From: Scalindua sp964344685
GTDB taxonomy: Bacteria; Planctomycetota; Brocadiia; Brocadiales; Scalinduaceae
Length of the DNA stretch: 64,000 nt
Assembly: GCA_964344685.1 (NCBI GenBank)
Contig: CAYFOK010000003.1
Location: 186,001-250,000 of the forward strand
Direction of reading: 5' to 3'
Made by a program: the position numbers and the translations under genes
In this document: one piece after another, positions 53,748-63,425 of the stretch
Numbering within the stretch: position 1 is the first letter of the stretch
How the letters are laid out: each line of letters opens with the position of its first letter
The notes under the pieces: model-generated
Databases searched by the model: none
What the model was told of the DNA's origin: nothing
What the model saw: the letters and a program-made list of their open reading frames with translations, nothing else

Positions 53748-56700
53748 ATGAATATCTCAAAGTTTAAATCACTGAATTATCAAATCTTCTCTATTTCGGC
53801 ACTATTATTCTGCATACTGGTTGTACTCTCTGTAGTATCAATAAGAAGATCACTTGAAACTAAGAACTTATCAAAAGAATATGCTTTAAAAAATGAAATT
53901 GTCGGTCACTTGAATGCTGCAGCAGGTTGGCAGGCGATTGAACGTGGTATTGGCGCTACGATAATAGGAAGTGGTGAAGGAGGTTCATCTCCCCTATTCC
54001 CAAAATTCCTTGAAATGGCCAGGAATGGCGATTCCGAAACCCTCAAGGCTGAAGAACAGATAAAAAATCTATTAAGTATCAATAATGATCACACATTTGA
54101 AGAGAGGCTGAATATATGGCGTAAAAGTTATGAGGCTTTCAAGCTTATCCGCCCCAGAATTAAAAACAGAGAGATTTCGAAAGATGAATGGTTAGATACT
54201 ATCACACTTAACATCGAAAAAGGATTTGACTTGCGCAATACTACCTTTGCCCCGGAAAAACATGAAGAAGAGATACTCTATTTAAATAATGTCCTGCGTC
54301 CCAATATTGCAAGGTTATGTGAATACGCAGGAAGGGAGCGGGCTCTTGTTGGTAATACTATTGCATCCGGAAAGCCGTTATCTGATGAGGCAATTAATAA
54401 AATCAAACAATACCGTGCCATAGTAGAACAATCTCTTGGTCAAGTGCAGGTATTAAAAGAGTTGCCAACGACTTCAAGCCAAATGAAACAGGCGATAGAG
54501 ACGTTTGAGAAGGAGTTTCTGGAGTCATTTCAACATTTGAGAATGGAAGTTTTTTCAGCAAGTGATCGACAATTTGAAGAGGAAAGAAATTCAAAAGAAC
54601 AAATTGCAGATATAAGCCTGACATTTCATAATTATTTATTTGGAATATCTTCAGATCTGCTGAATTTAAGCAGGCACAAGAATGTAATAGCGTTAGCAAG
54701 ATCCTTGAGGCAAAAGGAAGACTCTCATCTCAACGAACAGCAGGTTAAGGTGCAAAATCTATTTAACTCTGTTTCCCAGACAAAAAGGACATTTTTACAA
54801 ATTCGATATCTGGACAACTTCGGAAATGAGTGTGTACGGGTTGATTTTGATGGCAACAACACTAAAATAATTCGTGGACCACAATTACAGAATAAAAGCG
54901 ACAGATATTATTTTAAAGAATCTGTTAATTTATCGCCAGGGGATATATACACCTCTCCACTCGACCTTAACATAGAACATGGAGTCATTGAAAATCCATA
55001 TAAGCCTGTTATCCGTTTTGCAACACCAGTCTTTGTAGATGGAAAGAACTCAGGAGTTATAGTCATTAACTTAATGGCTAATAATACGCTATTCTTAGAT
55101 AAACTTAAAGGGTCTGATGAAACAGGAAATTATATTTTAGCAAATCGAGATGGGTTTTATCTCCACCACCCGAATGAAGTAAAAGAGTGGGGAATGATGG
55201 AGTTACTTAACAAATCTCATCATAATATCAGACAAGATTATCCCGATATTGCAGAGAATATCCTTTCCGGTAAAGAAGGAAATGTTCATTTAGCTTCAGG
55301 AGAATTGTTTGTTTATGAACCGTTCTACCCCAACATTGAATTTGACACTGATAAATTCTGGGTAATTATTAAACAGGTCAAAGAGGTAGAGTATCCGGTA
55401 AGTGCTTCAGCCTGGTTCAATGAGGCAACGAAAGCAATTAATACAGGGTTGGCCATATCGAATATTGACGGTGAAGAGGCAGACATGGCCATGTTAAGAA
55501 TGGAATCTAATGCAAAGAAAAATATGTGGATCAGCTACTTGATTCTTGGTGTTACAGTTTTTGTTTTCATTATTTACATTCGGTGGGCAAGAAACCGGAT
55601 TTTAAATCCTATCCTGAAATTTACCAATGTTTCGCACAAAATAGCAGATGGTAACCTTTCGCAAAGAGTGGAAGCTGACACAAAAGACGAGATCGGAGTT
55701 ATGGCTAACAACTTTAACATAATGGCTGATAAACTTACCAATGAGATTACTGAGAGGAGACAAAGGGAAAAAGAGATTCAGAGATTATCTTGTGCCGTTG
55801 AACAGAGCCCTACTTCTGTAATGATTACTGATAATGATGGCAAAATAGAATATATCAACCCCAAGTTCACTGAACTGACCGGTTACACTCAAGAAGAAGC
55901 TCTTGGGCAAACCCCGCGTATACTGAAATCCGGCAAAACATCACTCGAAGAGTACAGACAAATGTGGGACACTATTAAATCCGGCAGTACATGGCACGGA
56001 GAGTTCTGTAATAAGAAGAAAAACGGCATACTCTACTGGGAGTATTCATCAATTTCTCCTATCAGAAACAGTGATGGTGCAATCACCCAGTTTGTCTCAG
56101 TCAATGAAGATGTTACAAAACGCAGGCGATTGGAGGAATTGCTGAAAAAAAGTGAAAAAATTTCTCTTATTAAGATGAAGGAAGCAACTGAAGCTCAAAA
56201 AAGAGCTGAGAAAATTGCAATTACAGAAGAAATTCTTGGTAAACTCCTGCACCTGTCACACCAGCCTCTTGGGGTACAGGAATTTCTCAAGCAGTCTTTA
56301 GATATGATACTGGTATCCATACCATGGCTGGGCATTCTCCCCAGTGGTGGTATCTTCCTCGTTGACAACGAAGGAGAGGCAGAGACCCTGAAACTCGTCA
56401 CAAAGCATCATCTTGCACCAGAACTGCAGACGTTATGCGCACAGATCCCTTTCGGAAAATGTATGTGCGGCCTGGCTGCAGCGGAACGTGAGATTCAATT
56501 CTCTGATTGCACAGACCATCGTCATATTATTCGTTTTGAAGGTATGAAGCAGCAAGGGATCTACAACATACCAATAATATCGGATGATAAACTGCTCGGC
56601 GTTCTGGTACTGTATCTTGCCGGAAGTCACACGCGGGCGGAAAGTGAGATAACTTTCCTGCATAAACTCTCAAATGTCTTGAGCATAGGTATTTCACGCA

Positions 56701-59249
56701 GATATGCTGAGGAGGCACAGAAGAAGGCAGAAAAAGCATTACAGGAAGAAGCGAAGCTTATTCGCTTGCTGCAGGAGATCGCAGTTACCGCTAATGAAGC
56801 CGCTTCTGTAGAAGAGGCCATGAGGACATGTATTGGTAAGGTGTGCTCGTTTACAGAATTCACGCTGGGACATGTATACCTGTTAAATGAATATAACATT
56901 CTGATCCCTTCCAAGCTATGGTATTTCAATCAATATAAAAAATATGAAATGTTCATGAAAGTTACTGAATCTACCACACTTGCTGAAGGCATCGGCCTAC
57001 CTGGACGAGTGTTGAAAAGCAAAAAGCCTGAATGGATTGCAGATATAACATCAGACCAGAACTTTCCCAGAGCAAAAATGGCAGATAACCTCGTAGTTAA
57101 AAGCGGGTTTGCTTTTCCTATTTTAGAACAAAAAAAAGTTGTAGCAGTGTTAGAATTCTTTTCCGACAAAATTTTAGAAGAGGATCAGTCCTTAATGAGG
57201 ATCATAGCCCCCCTTGCCACACAAATGGGCAGGGTGACAGAAAGAAAAAGGAATGAAGAGCAACTGCGTGTTGCCAAAGAGGCAGCCGAAGCTGCCAATA
57301 GGGCCAAGAGTACATTTCTTGCCAATATGAGCCATGAAATACGCACACCAATGAACGGCATCATGGGCATGGCAGACTTTTTACTGGACTCAAAACTGAC
57401 TAAAGAACAGCGTGGATTTGCAGAAACTGTTCGCAGCAGTACGGATGCCCTGCTTACTATTATTAATGACATCCTGGATTTCTCCAAGATAGAAGCGGGG
57501 AAAATGGAACTGGAGAAGATAAATTTTGATCTGCGTATTGCCATAGAGAATTCCATCGACATTCTCGCCATCAAGGCACATGAGAAGAACCTGGAATTTC
57601 CATGTTTTATCAACCCGGAAATACCCGCTCTGTTACGCGGTGATCCGGGCAGGTTAAGACAGGTTTTGATTAACCTTGCCGGCAATGCCATCAAATTTAC
57701 CGAAAGCGGAGAAGTAGGAATCAGTGTGACTATGGCTGAAGAGACAGAAACGCATGTCACAGTTCGGTTTGATATCAAGGATACAGGCATCGGCATACCT
57801 GATGACCTTATGGATCGTCTGTTCAAGTCATTTTCTCAGGCAGATGCATCGACAACCAGGGAGTATGGAGGCACCGGACTGGGATTGGCAATCTCCAAGC
57901 AAATCACTGAGTTGATGGGTGGCAATATTGGTGTAGTAAGCGAAGAGGGCAAGGGATCAACATTCTGGTTTACGGCTGTGATGGAAAAACAATCTTATGA
58001 TCAACAACAGACACCAATGGAGCTGGGTGACATAAAGAATAAGCGTATACTGATTGTTGACGGCAACGATAATAATCGTTACGTCTATAGACAATACCTC
58101 GAATCCTGGAATTGCCGGGCTGAAGAGGCTATCTCAGCGCAGGAAGCCATAAAGAAACTGCATGAAGCTGTTAACGAAAATGATCCGTTTAATATTGCCC
58201 TGCTCGACTATGGCATGCCAGAGGTAAACGGAGACTTACTTTGCAGGGAAATCAAATCGGATCCACTGTTTAGGGAGTTGATTCTTGTGCTGTTGACTTC
58301 TGTTGGCAACCGAGGGGATGCAGAGCATTTTAAGAGGCTGGGATTTGCGGCATATCTGCACAAGCCGGTAAAGCAATCACTGTTGCTGAATTGTCTCAGG
58401 ATAGTCACAGGGGTATCTGCAGATGTTGAAAATAATACAACCGATCAAATAGTTACCCAATATTCTGTCTCCGAGGATCAGAAACAGCGTGTCCGCATAC
58501 TGCTGGCTGAGGATAATGTTGTCAATCTTAAAATTGCCCTGCGTATTCTGGAAAAGAAACTTGGATACCATACAGATGTTGTTACCAATGGCAAGGAGGC
58601 TGTCGACTCTCTGGAAAAGTTTGATTACGATCTGGTATTGATGGACTGCCAGATGCCGGTGATGGATGGTTATGAAGCTACCAGTACCATACGTGATAAG
58701 AATTCAGCCGTTCTGAACCATAACATCCCAATCATAGCCATGACTGCTAACGCCATGAAGGGAGATCGTAAGAAATGCCTGGAGGCAGGAATGGACGATT
58801 ATGTCAGCAAGCCTATCAACACTGAAGAACTTGCCGATGCAATAGAGAGGAACCTGCGTAACGAATCAGAGCCACAATTGTCACCTGAACGAGTACAGGA
58901 AGATACAGAACCAAAGGAAACAGAACGAAGTGTACAGGAAGCGATCTGCTCTGAATTTACGGATGATGCAGACCTGGTGGAGCTTATTGATGATTTTGTT
59001 GCCGGATTGGAAGATGATATAAAGATTATGCGTAAGGTGATGGATGACGGCGACTATGACGGCCTGCGCAGGCTGGCGCACCAGATGAAAGGAGCAGGAG
59101 GCAATTATGGATATCCGATGTTGACTGAGAGTGCAAAAATATTGGAAGATGCAGCAGTAGCGAGGGATGTTGAAACTGTTAAAAAAACTCTGGATGAGTT
59201 TGAAATACTTTGTCAGGCGGTGGACAGAGGCAGGAAAGTGCAAATTTAA
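53748..59249 (+). CDS. Very large hybrid histidine kinase (dCache-HAMP-PAS-GAF2-HK-REC2-Hpt)
   Basis: A 1833-residue membrane sensor kinase. N-terminal membrane helix (about 10-30), a helical extracytoplasmic part, a dCache-like sensor domain (about 310-560), second membrane helix (about 595-612), HAMP (to about 670), PAS (about 685-800), two GAF domains (about 830-1000 and 1010-1170), histidine-kinase core with SHEIRTP at His1196 and ATPase boxes NLAGNAIKFTESG, DTGIGIP and GGTGLGLAIS, first receiver (Asp1487), second receiver (Asp1633) and Hpt with AHQMKGAG at His1778. A full phosphorelay is thus in one chain. The first receiver has VDGND in place of the usual acidic pair, so it may be impaired. 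Genes for an Hpt protein and response regulators follow. Confidence 0.9.
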   Translation: MNISKFKSLNYQIFSISALLFCILVVLSVVSIRRSLETKNLSKEYALKNEIVGHLNAAAGWQAIERGIGATIIGSGEGGSSPLFPKFLEMARNGDSETLKAEEQIKNLLSINNDHTFEERLNIWRKSYEAFKLIRPRIKNREISKDEWLDTITLNIEKGFDLRNTTFAPEKHEEEILYLNNVLRPNIARLCEYAGRERALVGNTIASGKPLSDEAINKIKQYRAIVEQSLGQVQVLKELPTTSSQMKQAIETFEKEFLESFQHLRMEVFSASDRQFEEERNSKEQIADISLTFHNYLFGISSDLLNLSRHKNVIALARSLRQKEDSHLNEQQVKVQNLFNSVSQTKRTFLQIRYLDNFGNECVRVDFDGNNTKIIRGPQLQNKSDRYYFKESVNLSPGDIYTSPLDLNIEHGVIENPYKPVIRFATPVFVDGKNSGVIVINLMANNTLFLDKLKGSDETGNYILANRDGFYLHHPNEVKEWGMMELLNKSHHNIRQDYPDIAENILSGKEGNVHLASGELFVYEPFYPNIEFDTDKFWVIIKQVKEVEYPVSASAWFNEATKAINTGLAISNIDGEEADMAMLRMESNAKKNMWISYLILGVTVFVFIIYIRWARNRILNPILKFTNVSHKIADGNLSQRVEADTKDEIGVMANNFNIMADKLTNEITERRQREKEIQRLSCAVEQSPTSVMITDNDGKIEYINPKFTELTGYTQEEALGQTPRILKSGKTSLEEYRQMWDTIKSGSTWHGEFCNKKKNGILYWEYSSISPIRNSDGAITQFVSVNEDVTKRRRLEELLKKSEKISLIKMKEATEAQKRAEKIAITEEILGKLLHLSHQPLGVQEFLKQSLDMILVSIPWLGILPSGGIFLVDNEGEAETLKLVTKHHLAPELQTLCAQIPFGKCMCGLAAAEREIQFSDCTDHRHIIRFEGMKQQGIYNIPIISDDKLLGVLVLYLAGSHTRAESEITFLHKLSNVLSIGISRRYAEEAQKKAEKALQEEAKLIRLLQEIAVTANEAASVEEAMRTCIGKVCSFTEFTLGHVYLLNEYNILIPSKLWYFNQYKKYEMFMKVTESTTLAEGIGLPGRVLKSKKPEWIADITSDQNFPRAKMADNLVVKSGFAFPILEQKKVVAVLEFFSDKILEEDQSLMRIIAPLATQMGRVTERKRNEEQLRVAKEAAEAANRAKSTFLANMSHEIRTPMNGIMGMADFLLDSKLTKEQRGFAETVRSSTDALLTIINDILDFSKIEAGKMELEKINFDLRIAIENSIDILAIKAHEKNLEFPCFINPEIPALLRGDPGRLRQVLINLAGNAIKFTESGEVGISVTMAEETETHVTVRFDIKDTGIGIPDDLMDRLFKSFSQADASTTREYGGTGLGLAISKQITELMGGNIGVVSEEGKGSTFWFTAVMEKQSYDQQQTPMELGDIKNKRILIVDGNDNNRYVYRQYLESWNCRAEEAISAQEAIKKLHEAVNENDPFNIALLDYGMPEVNGDLLCREIKSDPLFRELILVLLTSVGNRGDAEHFKRLGFAAYLHKPVKQSLLLNCLRIVTGVSADVENNTTDQIVTQYSVSEDQKQRVRILLAEDNVVNLKIALRILEKKLGYHTDVVTNGKEAVDSLEKFDYDLVLMDCQMPVMDGYEATSTIRDKNSAVLNHNIPIIAMTANAMKGDRKKCLEAGMDDYVSKPINTEELADAIERNLRNESEPQLSPERVQEDTEPKETERSVQEAICSEFTDDADLVELIDDFVAGLEDDIKIMRKVMDDGDYDGLRRLAHQMKGAGGNYGYPMLTESAKILEDAAVARDVETVKKTLDEFEILCQAVDRGRKVQI

Positions 59250-59264
59250 TGAGGATTTTGAAAC

Positions 59265-60254
59265 ATGAAAGTTTTGATTGTAGACGATAACCCAAAGATC
59301 ATATCCATTGCCAAAGCACATCTGAAAAAAGAACACCTTGAAGTTCACTGTGTAGAAGATGGGAAAAGTGCAATAGAGACAGCTCGTCTGAAAACTCCGG
59401 ATTTGATTCTTCTGGATGTAGACTTGCCTGATATGTCAGGCTTTGAGGTCTGTCAAATATTGAAAAGTGATACCGAACTTCATATGATTCCGGTTATTTT
59501 CCTCACTGCAACGGACGACAATACAAGCCGTGTTAGAGGACTGGATCTTGGTGCCGTAGATTACGTCGCAAAACCCTTTGACTCATATGAATTGCGTGCC
59601 CGGGTTAGAGCGACCCTGCGTACCAAGCAGCTGCAGGACCAGTTAGCAACCCTGAACCAGGAACTTGAGGAGCGTGTGGAACAGAGAACAGAAAAGATTG
59701 ATCAGCTTCTCAGGCAAAAAGATGCATTTGTTAACCAGCTCAGTCACGGCCTTAAGACACCGCTGATACCACTTGTCGCGCTTTTACCCGTGGTCGCAAA
59801 CCGAACTGAGGATGCGGAATCTAAAAAGATGCTGGATCTGGTTATGGATAATGTGAACTACATGAAAAACCTTACTGAAATGACACTGCAGTTTGCACGT
59901 TTAGGCTCTTCCAGCACACAGATGAAAATTGAGAAAATTGATCTCGTAGACGAAATCAGAAATATTATAGAAAGCCTTTCACCTGTTTTTAAAAAAAAAG
60001 GGATAAAGGTCGTGAACAATACTACCGCTTCTATTGACATTGAGGTAGACAGGATATTGATTAAGGAATTGTTTAACAACCTCATCAGCAACTCCGTCAA
60101 ATACACAAATGGAGATGGAGTTGTTATATTTGACGCAGTCAAGAATGGTGAAAAGATAAAAGTATCCGTTATGGACAATGGAACAGGAATGACCGATAAG
60201 CAGACTGAACGTGTATATGAAGAGTTCTATAAGGTGGATGATTCAACTGGTTGA
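59265..60254 (+). CDS. Receiver-histidine kinase truncated at its ATPase domain
   Basis: A 329-residue protein: receiver domain (about 1-120; KVLIVDDNPKI, DLILLDVDLPDMSG with the phosphoryl aspartate, AKPF), coiled linker, dimerisation helix with SHGLKTP, and an ATPase domain that has NNLISNSVKYTNGDG and DNGTGM but ends at EEFYKVDDSTG, before the G2 box (GxGLGL). Kinases of this type should continue for some 40 residues more, so the end has been lost by deletion and joined directly to a cheB fragment in another frame. Kinase activity is probably lost; receiver and dimerisation may still work. Confidence 0.8.
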   Translation: MKVLIVDDNPKIISIAKAHLKKEHLEVHCVEDGKSAIETARLKTPDLILLDVDLPDMSGFEVCQILKSDTELHMIPVIFLTATDDNTSRVRGLDLGAVDYVAKPFDSYELRARVRATLRTKQLQDQLATLNQELEERVEQRTEKIDQLLRQKDAFVNQLSHGLKTPLIPLVALLPVVANRTEDAESKKMLDLVMDNVNYMKNLTEMTLQFARLGSSSTQMKIEKIDLVDEIRNIIESLSPVFKKKGIKVVNNTTASIDIEVDRILIKELFNNLISNSVKYTNGDGVVIFDAVKNGEKIKVSVMDNGTGMTDKQTERVYEEFYKVDDSTG

Positions 60255-60549
60255 TAGTCCGAAGGTCTGTTTTGTACATCCGGCAGTAGACGTGACGATG
60301 AAATCGGTAATGAAAACCAAAGGAGATAATATTACAGGAATTATTATGACTGGTATGGGTAAGGATGGTGCTAATGGAATAGACCACATAAAATCTATAG
60401 GCGGTGTTACGATTGTACAGGATGAAAACACCAGTACAATCTGGGGGATGCCCAAAGAAGCCATTAATACCGGAAAGGTTGATTATGTCCTGTCACCAGA
60501 AGGTATTCGTAACAAACTGATTTCACAACTGGGTATATTAAAAAGCTAA
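60211..60549 (+). pseudogene. C-terminal fragment of a CheB methylesterase
   Basis: Encodes the last third of a CheB protein-glutamate methylesterase: VHPAVDVTMKSV, then GIIMTGMGKDGANGIDHIKS, then TIVQDENTSTIWGMPKEAI and VDYVLSP. The family's receiver domain and the first part of the catalytic domain with its serine nucleophile are missing. The first residues of the frame (MYMKSSIRWMI) are out-of-frame kinase DNA; homology to CheB begins at about 60246 (LVDSPKV). It is a remnant left by the deletion that truncated the upstream kinase, and unlikely to be functional. Confidence 0.78.
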
Positions 60550-60671
60550 GCCTCAGGCCTGAAATTAATTCGGGAATTGTACCTGATTTTAGTTGGCAGA
60601 ACAGACAGACGCCTGTAAAGTTACCCGGAGTCATATTAATCATTGGGAAAGTTAACCTTAAAGGAAGGTAA

Positions 60672-61016
60672 ATGGAAAATAATAGAGTATTTGATAAGGA
60701 CGAAATACTCAAAAAGTTTGACGGGGATAAAGAGTTTCTGGCAGAACTGGTAGTAGTATTTATAAATGATATTCCTGAACAGCTTTCAGGAATTAAGGAG
60801 GCCGTTAATAACCAAAACAGCAAAGAGCTGGTGAAAACTGCCCACAAGCTGAAAGGATCTGTTGCTAATTTTGAGGAAAATGCAGCTTTTGAGGCTGCTT
60901 TAAAATTGGAAATGATGGGCAGGGAAAACAGATTGGACGGGGTTAAAGACGCTTATGATATATTGGTAAAAGAGGTAGCATATCTGGCAAATGCATTAAA
61001 GGAATGTATTGAATGA
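60672..61016 (+). CDS. Free-standing Hpt phosphotransfer protein
   Basis: A 114-residue histidine-phosphotransfer protein. The phosphoryl histidine is in TAHKLKGSVANF (about residues 54-65), preceded by VVFINDIPEQLSGIKEAV, the first helix pair. It should shuttle phosphate between the hybrid kinase and the response regulators that follow. An AAGGAAGG site precedes the ATG, and its stop overlaps the next gene start by four bases (ATGA), so they are coupled. Confidence 0.88.
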   Translation: MENNRVFDKDEILKKFDGDKEFLAELVVVFINDIPEQLSGIKEAVNNQNSKELVKTAHKLKGSVANFEENAAFEAALKLEMMGRENRLDGVKDAYDILVKEVAYLANALKECIE

Positions 61017-61615
61017 AAATATTGATTGCAGAAGATGATCTCACTACACGCCATCATCTTAAAACGGTACTGACGAAATGGAATTATGAGGTGGCCTCCT
61101 GTTCAAATGGAAAACAGGCGTGGGAGCAATTGCAGGATGCAGATGCGCCTAAACTGGCTATTCTGGACTGGCTAATGCCTGAGATGGAAGGGGTTGAAGT
61201 ATGCCGCCGTTTGCGCAAACTTGATACACAGGATCCAGTCTATGTGATTTTATTAACATCTCAAAATGAAAAAGAGAATATTGTCAGAGGCCTTGATGCC
61301 GGAGCAGATGACTATGTTACAAAGCCATTTGAACCTGATGAATTGCAGGCGAGGATTCATGTTGGCTGCCGCATACTTCAATTACAGGAAAAACTGGCTG
61401 ACCGTATCAAAGACCTTCAGAATTCATTACAACATATTAAAACATTACAGGGCATACTGCCAATATGTTCTTATTGTAAAAAAATCAGGGATGACAAGAA
61501 CTATTGGGAGGAGGTTGAAGCGTATGTTGTTAAGCATTCAGACGCCAATTTTTCGCACTCTGTATGTCCCGAATGTTATCAAGAGCATGTTATTCCAGAA
61601 CTTAAAAATTTTTAA
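61013..61615 (+). CDS. Response regulator with C-terminal cysteine-rich module
   Basis: A 200-residue response regulator. Receiver domain (about 1-120): AEDDLTTRHHLK, phosphoryl aspartate in LAILDWLMPEMEG near residue 54, and TKPFEP near 105. A helical linker leads to a C-terminal module of about 45 residues with ILPICSYCKKIRDD and VCPECYQEHV, two cysteine pairs likely to bind zinc, a widespread but uncharacterised tail of receivers. No DNA-binding domain. It overlaps the Hpt gene and is followed by a closely similar receiver at 61643. Confidence 0.88.
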   Translation: MKILIAEDDLTTRHHLKTVLTKWNYEVASCSNGKQAWEQLQDADAPKLAILDWLMPEMEGVEVCRRLRKLDTQDPVYVILLTSQNEKENIVRGLDAGADDYVTKPFEPDELQARIHVGCRILQLQEKLADRIKDLQNSLQHIKTLQGILPICSYCKKIRDDKNYWEEVEAYVVKHSDANFSHSVCPECYQEHVIPELKNF

Positions 61616-61642
61616 GAATAACGAAAACACAGGATAGTAAAA

Positions 61643-63262
61643 ATGAAAGTATTAATTGTAGAAGACGATAATGTAACACGGCACAGATTGGAAAAATTAT
61701 TGGCAAACACGGATTTTGAAGTTGTATCATGCCAGGATGGTCTTGATGCCTGGAACCTCATTCAGTCAGAAAATCCTCCAAACATTCTGATACTTGACTG
61801 GATAATACCGGGTATGGATGGACTGGAGATATGCCGCAATGTGAGGAAACAGGCCAGAGAACCATATACTTTTATCCTTATGCTCACATCGAAAGTAGAT
61901 CCGGAGGATTTTGTCAAAGGAATGGAAGCAGGGGCAGACGACTATATTACCAAACCATTCAATCATAGTGAGCTTAAAGTTCGTCTGATGGCGGGAAAGC
62001 GTATTGTTGAATTAAATAAGGAACTTCTATCCGTACATGAAGACCTTCAGAAACAGGTAATTCATGATGAACTGACCGGGTTGTATAATCGTCACTATAT
62101 GGTAGAAGTCCTCGAAAATGAATTTTCCCGTTCACTAAGATACCATTCCGATCTGTCTTGTCTTCTACTTGATCTGGATTGCTTCAAAGACGTAAACGAT
62201 ACCTTTGGACATGCCTTTGGTGATTTAGTGCTTCACGAATTCTCTACCTGTCTGGAGCAATGTAGAAGAAAAACGGATATTCCCATTCGATATGGAGGAG
62301 AAGAATTCATGCTGCTGCTTCCCAATACCGGTATTGCCGGAGCAAGAAGTGTAGCTGAAAAAATTCGCACGGAATGTGAGAAGAAGCTATATAAAGACGG
62401 CAACAATTCAACAACGGTAACTGTGAGCATAGGTATTTCATCTGTGAACCACCACCACTTAAGTGAAAGTAAAGAGTTGATGGCACTTGCAGACAAGGCC
62501 CTGTACAGATCTAAGGCGGAAGGGAGAAACAGGGTTACTGTTTACTCGAAGCAGCCTGTAACAGTATCCGATGATAATACAATCTGTGCAGACAAGGATT
62601 TAGGATACCTGAAAGAGAATCTTTCATTAGTTTTGGAAAAAACAAAAAAGTCATCTATTGAATCTTTAGAGCTTTTAACCCGTAACCTGGGCGGAAATGA
62701 GCACGTGCAACATAATCACGATATTAAAAGATATATAAAACTCATCGGAGACAAACTTGCCCTACCTCCTGCTTTTATTGAGACGTTTAAACGTGCGGCA
62801 AATTTACATGACAATTTCAAGATTTTGCTGAAAAAAACATTAAGTGCAAAAGACAGAGTGTTACAAAAAGATGAGAAGACTGAGATCGAAGACCACCCGT
62901 ATATGCTATCAGAACTGATCGATTTATTTGATTTTTTTGCCAACGAAAAGTCAATCCTTCAGTTTCACCATGAAAACTTTGACGGCACCGGTTATCCCGA
63001 CGGGCTTAAAGAAAATGAAATACCTCTCGGTGCTAGGATATTTGCTGTAGCTGATGCAATCACTGCTATGTTATCCGGACGGTCATATAAAAAGAAACTA
63101 TCTCCGGAAGAAATGGTTTTAGAGCTTGCGGATAAAGCCGGTTCGCAGTTTGACCCAATGCTGGTTTCGCTGGTTATTGATATCATTGAGACACAGGAAA
63201 TTCTTCCCGTGCCGGTAGATGTTTTAGAGAAAGCTCGTGAAAAAGTGTATAAGGCCGGATAA
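61643..63262 (+). CDS. REC-GGDEF-HD-GYP response regulator (cyclic-di-GMP turnover)
   Basis: A 539-residue response regulator with both cyclic-di-GMP synthesis and breakdown domains. Receiver about 1-125 (LILDWIIPGMDG; TKPF), GGDEF about 150-310 with the catalytic motif GGEEF at 218-222, and an HD-GYP domain about 380-530 with HD at 389-390 and GYP at 450-452 (HHENFDGTGYPDGL). Both active sites are intact by eye, though the HD motif is LHDNFKI rather than HDIGK, which may weaken the phosphodiesterase. It is the most likely output of the upstream phosphorelay. Confidence 0.9.
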   Translation: MKVLIVEDDNVTRHRLEKLLANTDFEVVSCQDGLDAWNLIQSENPPNILILDWIIPGMDGLEICRNVRKQAREPYTFILMLTSKVDPEDFVKGMEAGADDYITKPFNHSELKVRLMAGKRIVELNKELLSVHEDLQKQVIHDELTGLYNRHYMVEVLENEFSRSLRYHSDLSCLLLDLDCFKDVNDTFGHAFGDLVLHEFSTCLEQCRRKTDIPIRYGGEEFMLLLPNTGIAGARSVAEKIRTECEKKLYKDGNNSTTVTVSIGISSVNHHHLSESKELMALADKALYRSKAEGRNRVTVYSKQPVTVSDDNTICADKDLGYLKENLSLVLEKTKKSSIESLELLTRNLGGNEHVQHNHDIKRYIKLIGDKLALPPAFIETFKRAANLHDNFKILLKKTLSAKDRVLQKDEKTEIEDHPYMLSELIDLFDFFANEKSILQFHHENFDGTGYPDGLKENEIPLGARIFAVADAITAMLSGRSYKKKLSPEEMVLELADKAGSQFDPMLVSLVIDIIETQEILPVPVDVLEKAREKVYKAG

Positions 63263-63425
63263 AACGTAAAATTGGGAATTCTGTGAAAACAGGTTTAAAT
63301 TGAAATAGTCCTGTTTTTTTTGTATAAATTTATTTTCAATACTGTTACCGTATTGCTACATTAACAGGCATCATCACTGTTGATACAGCACATATTATTT
63401 TTTGAAACTTGGAGGTCTGACCAGG

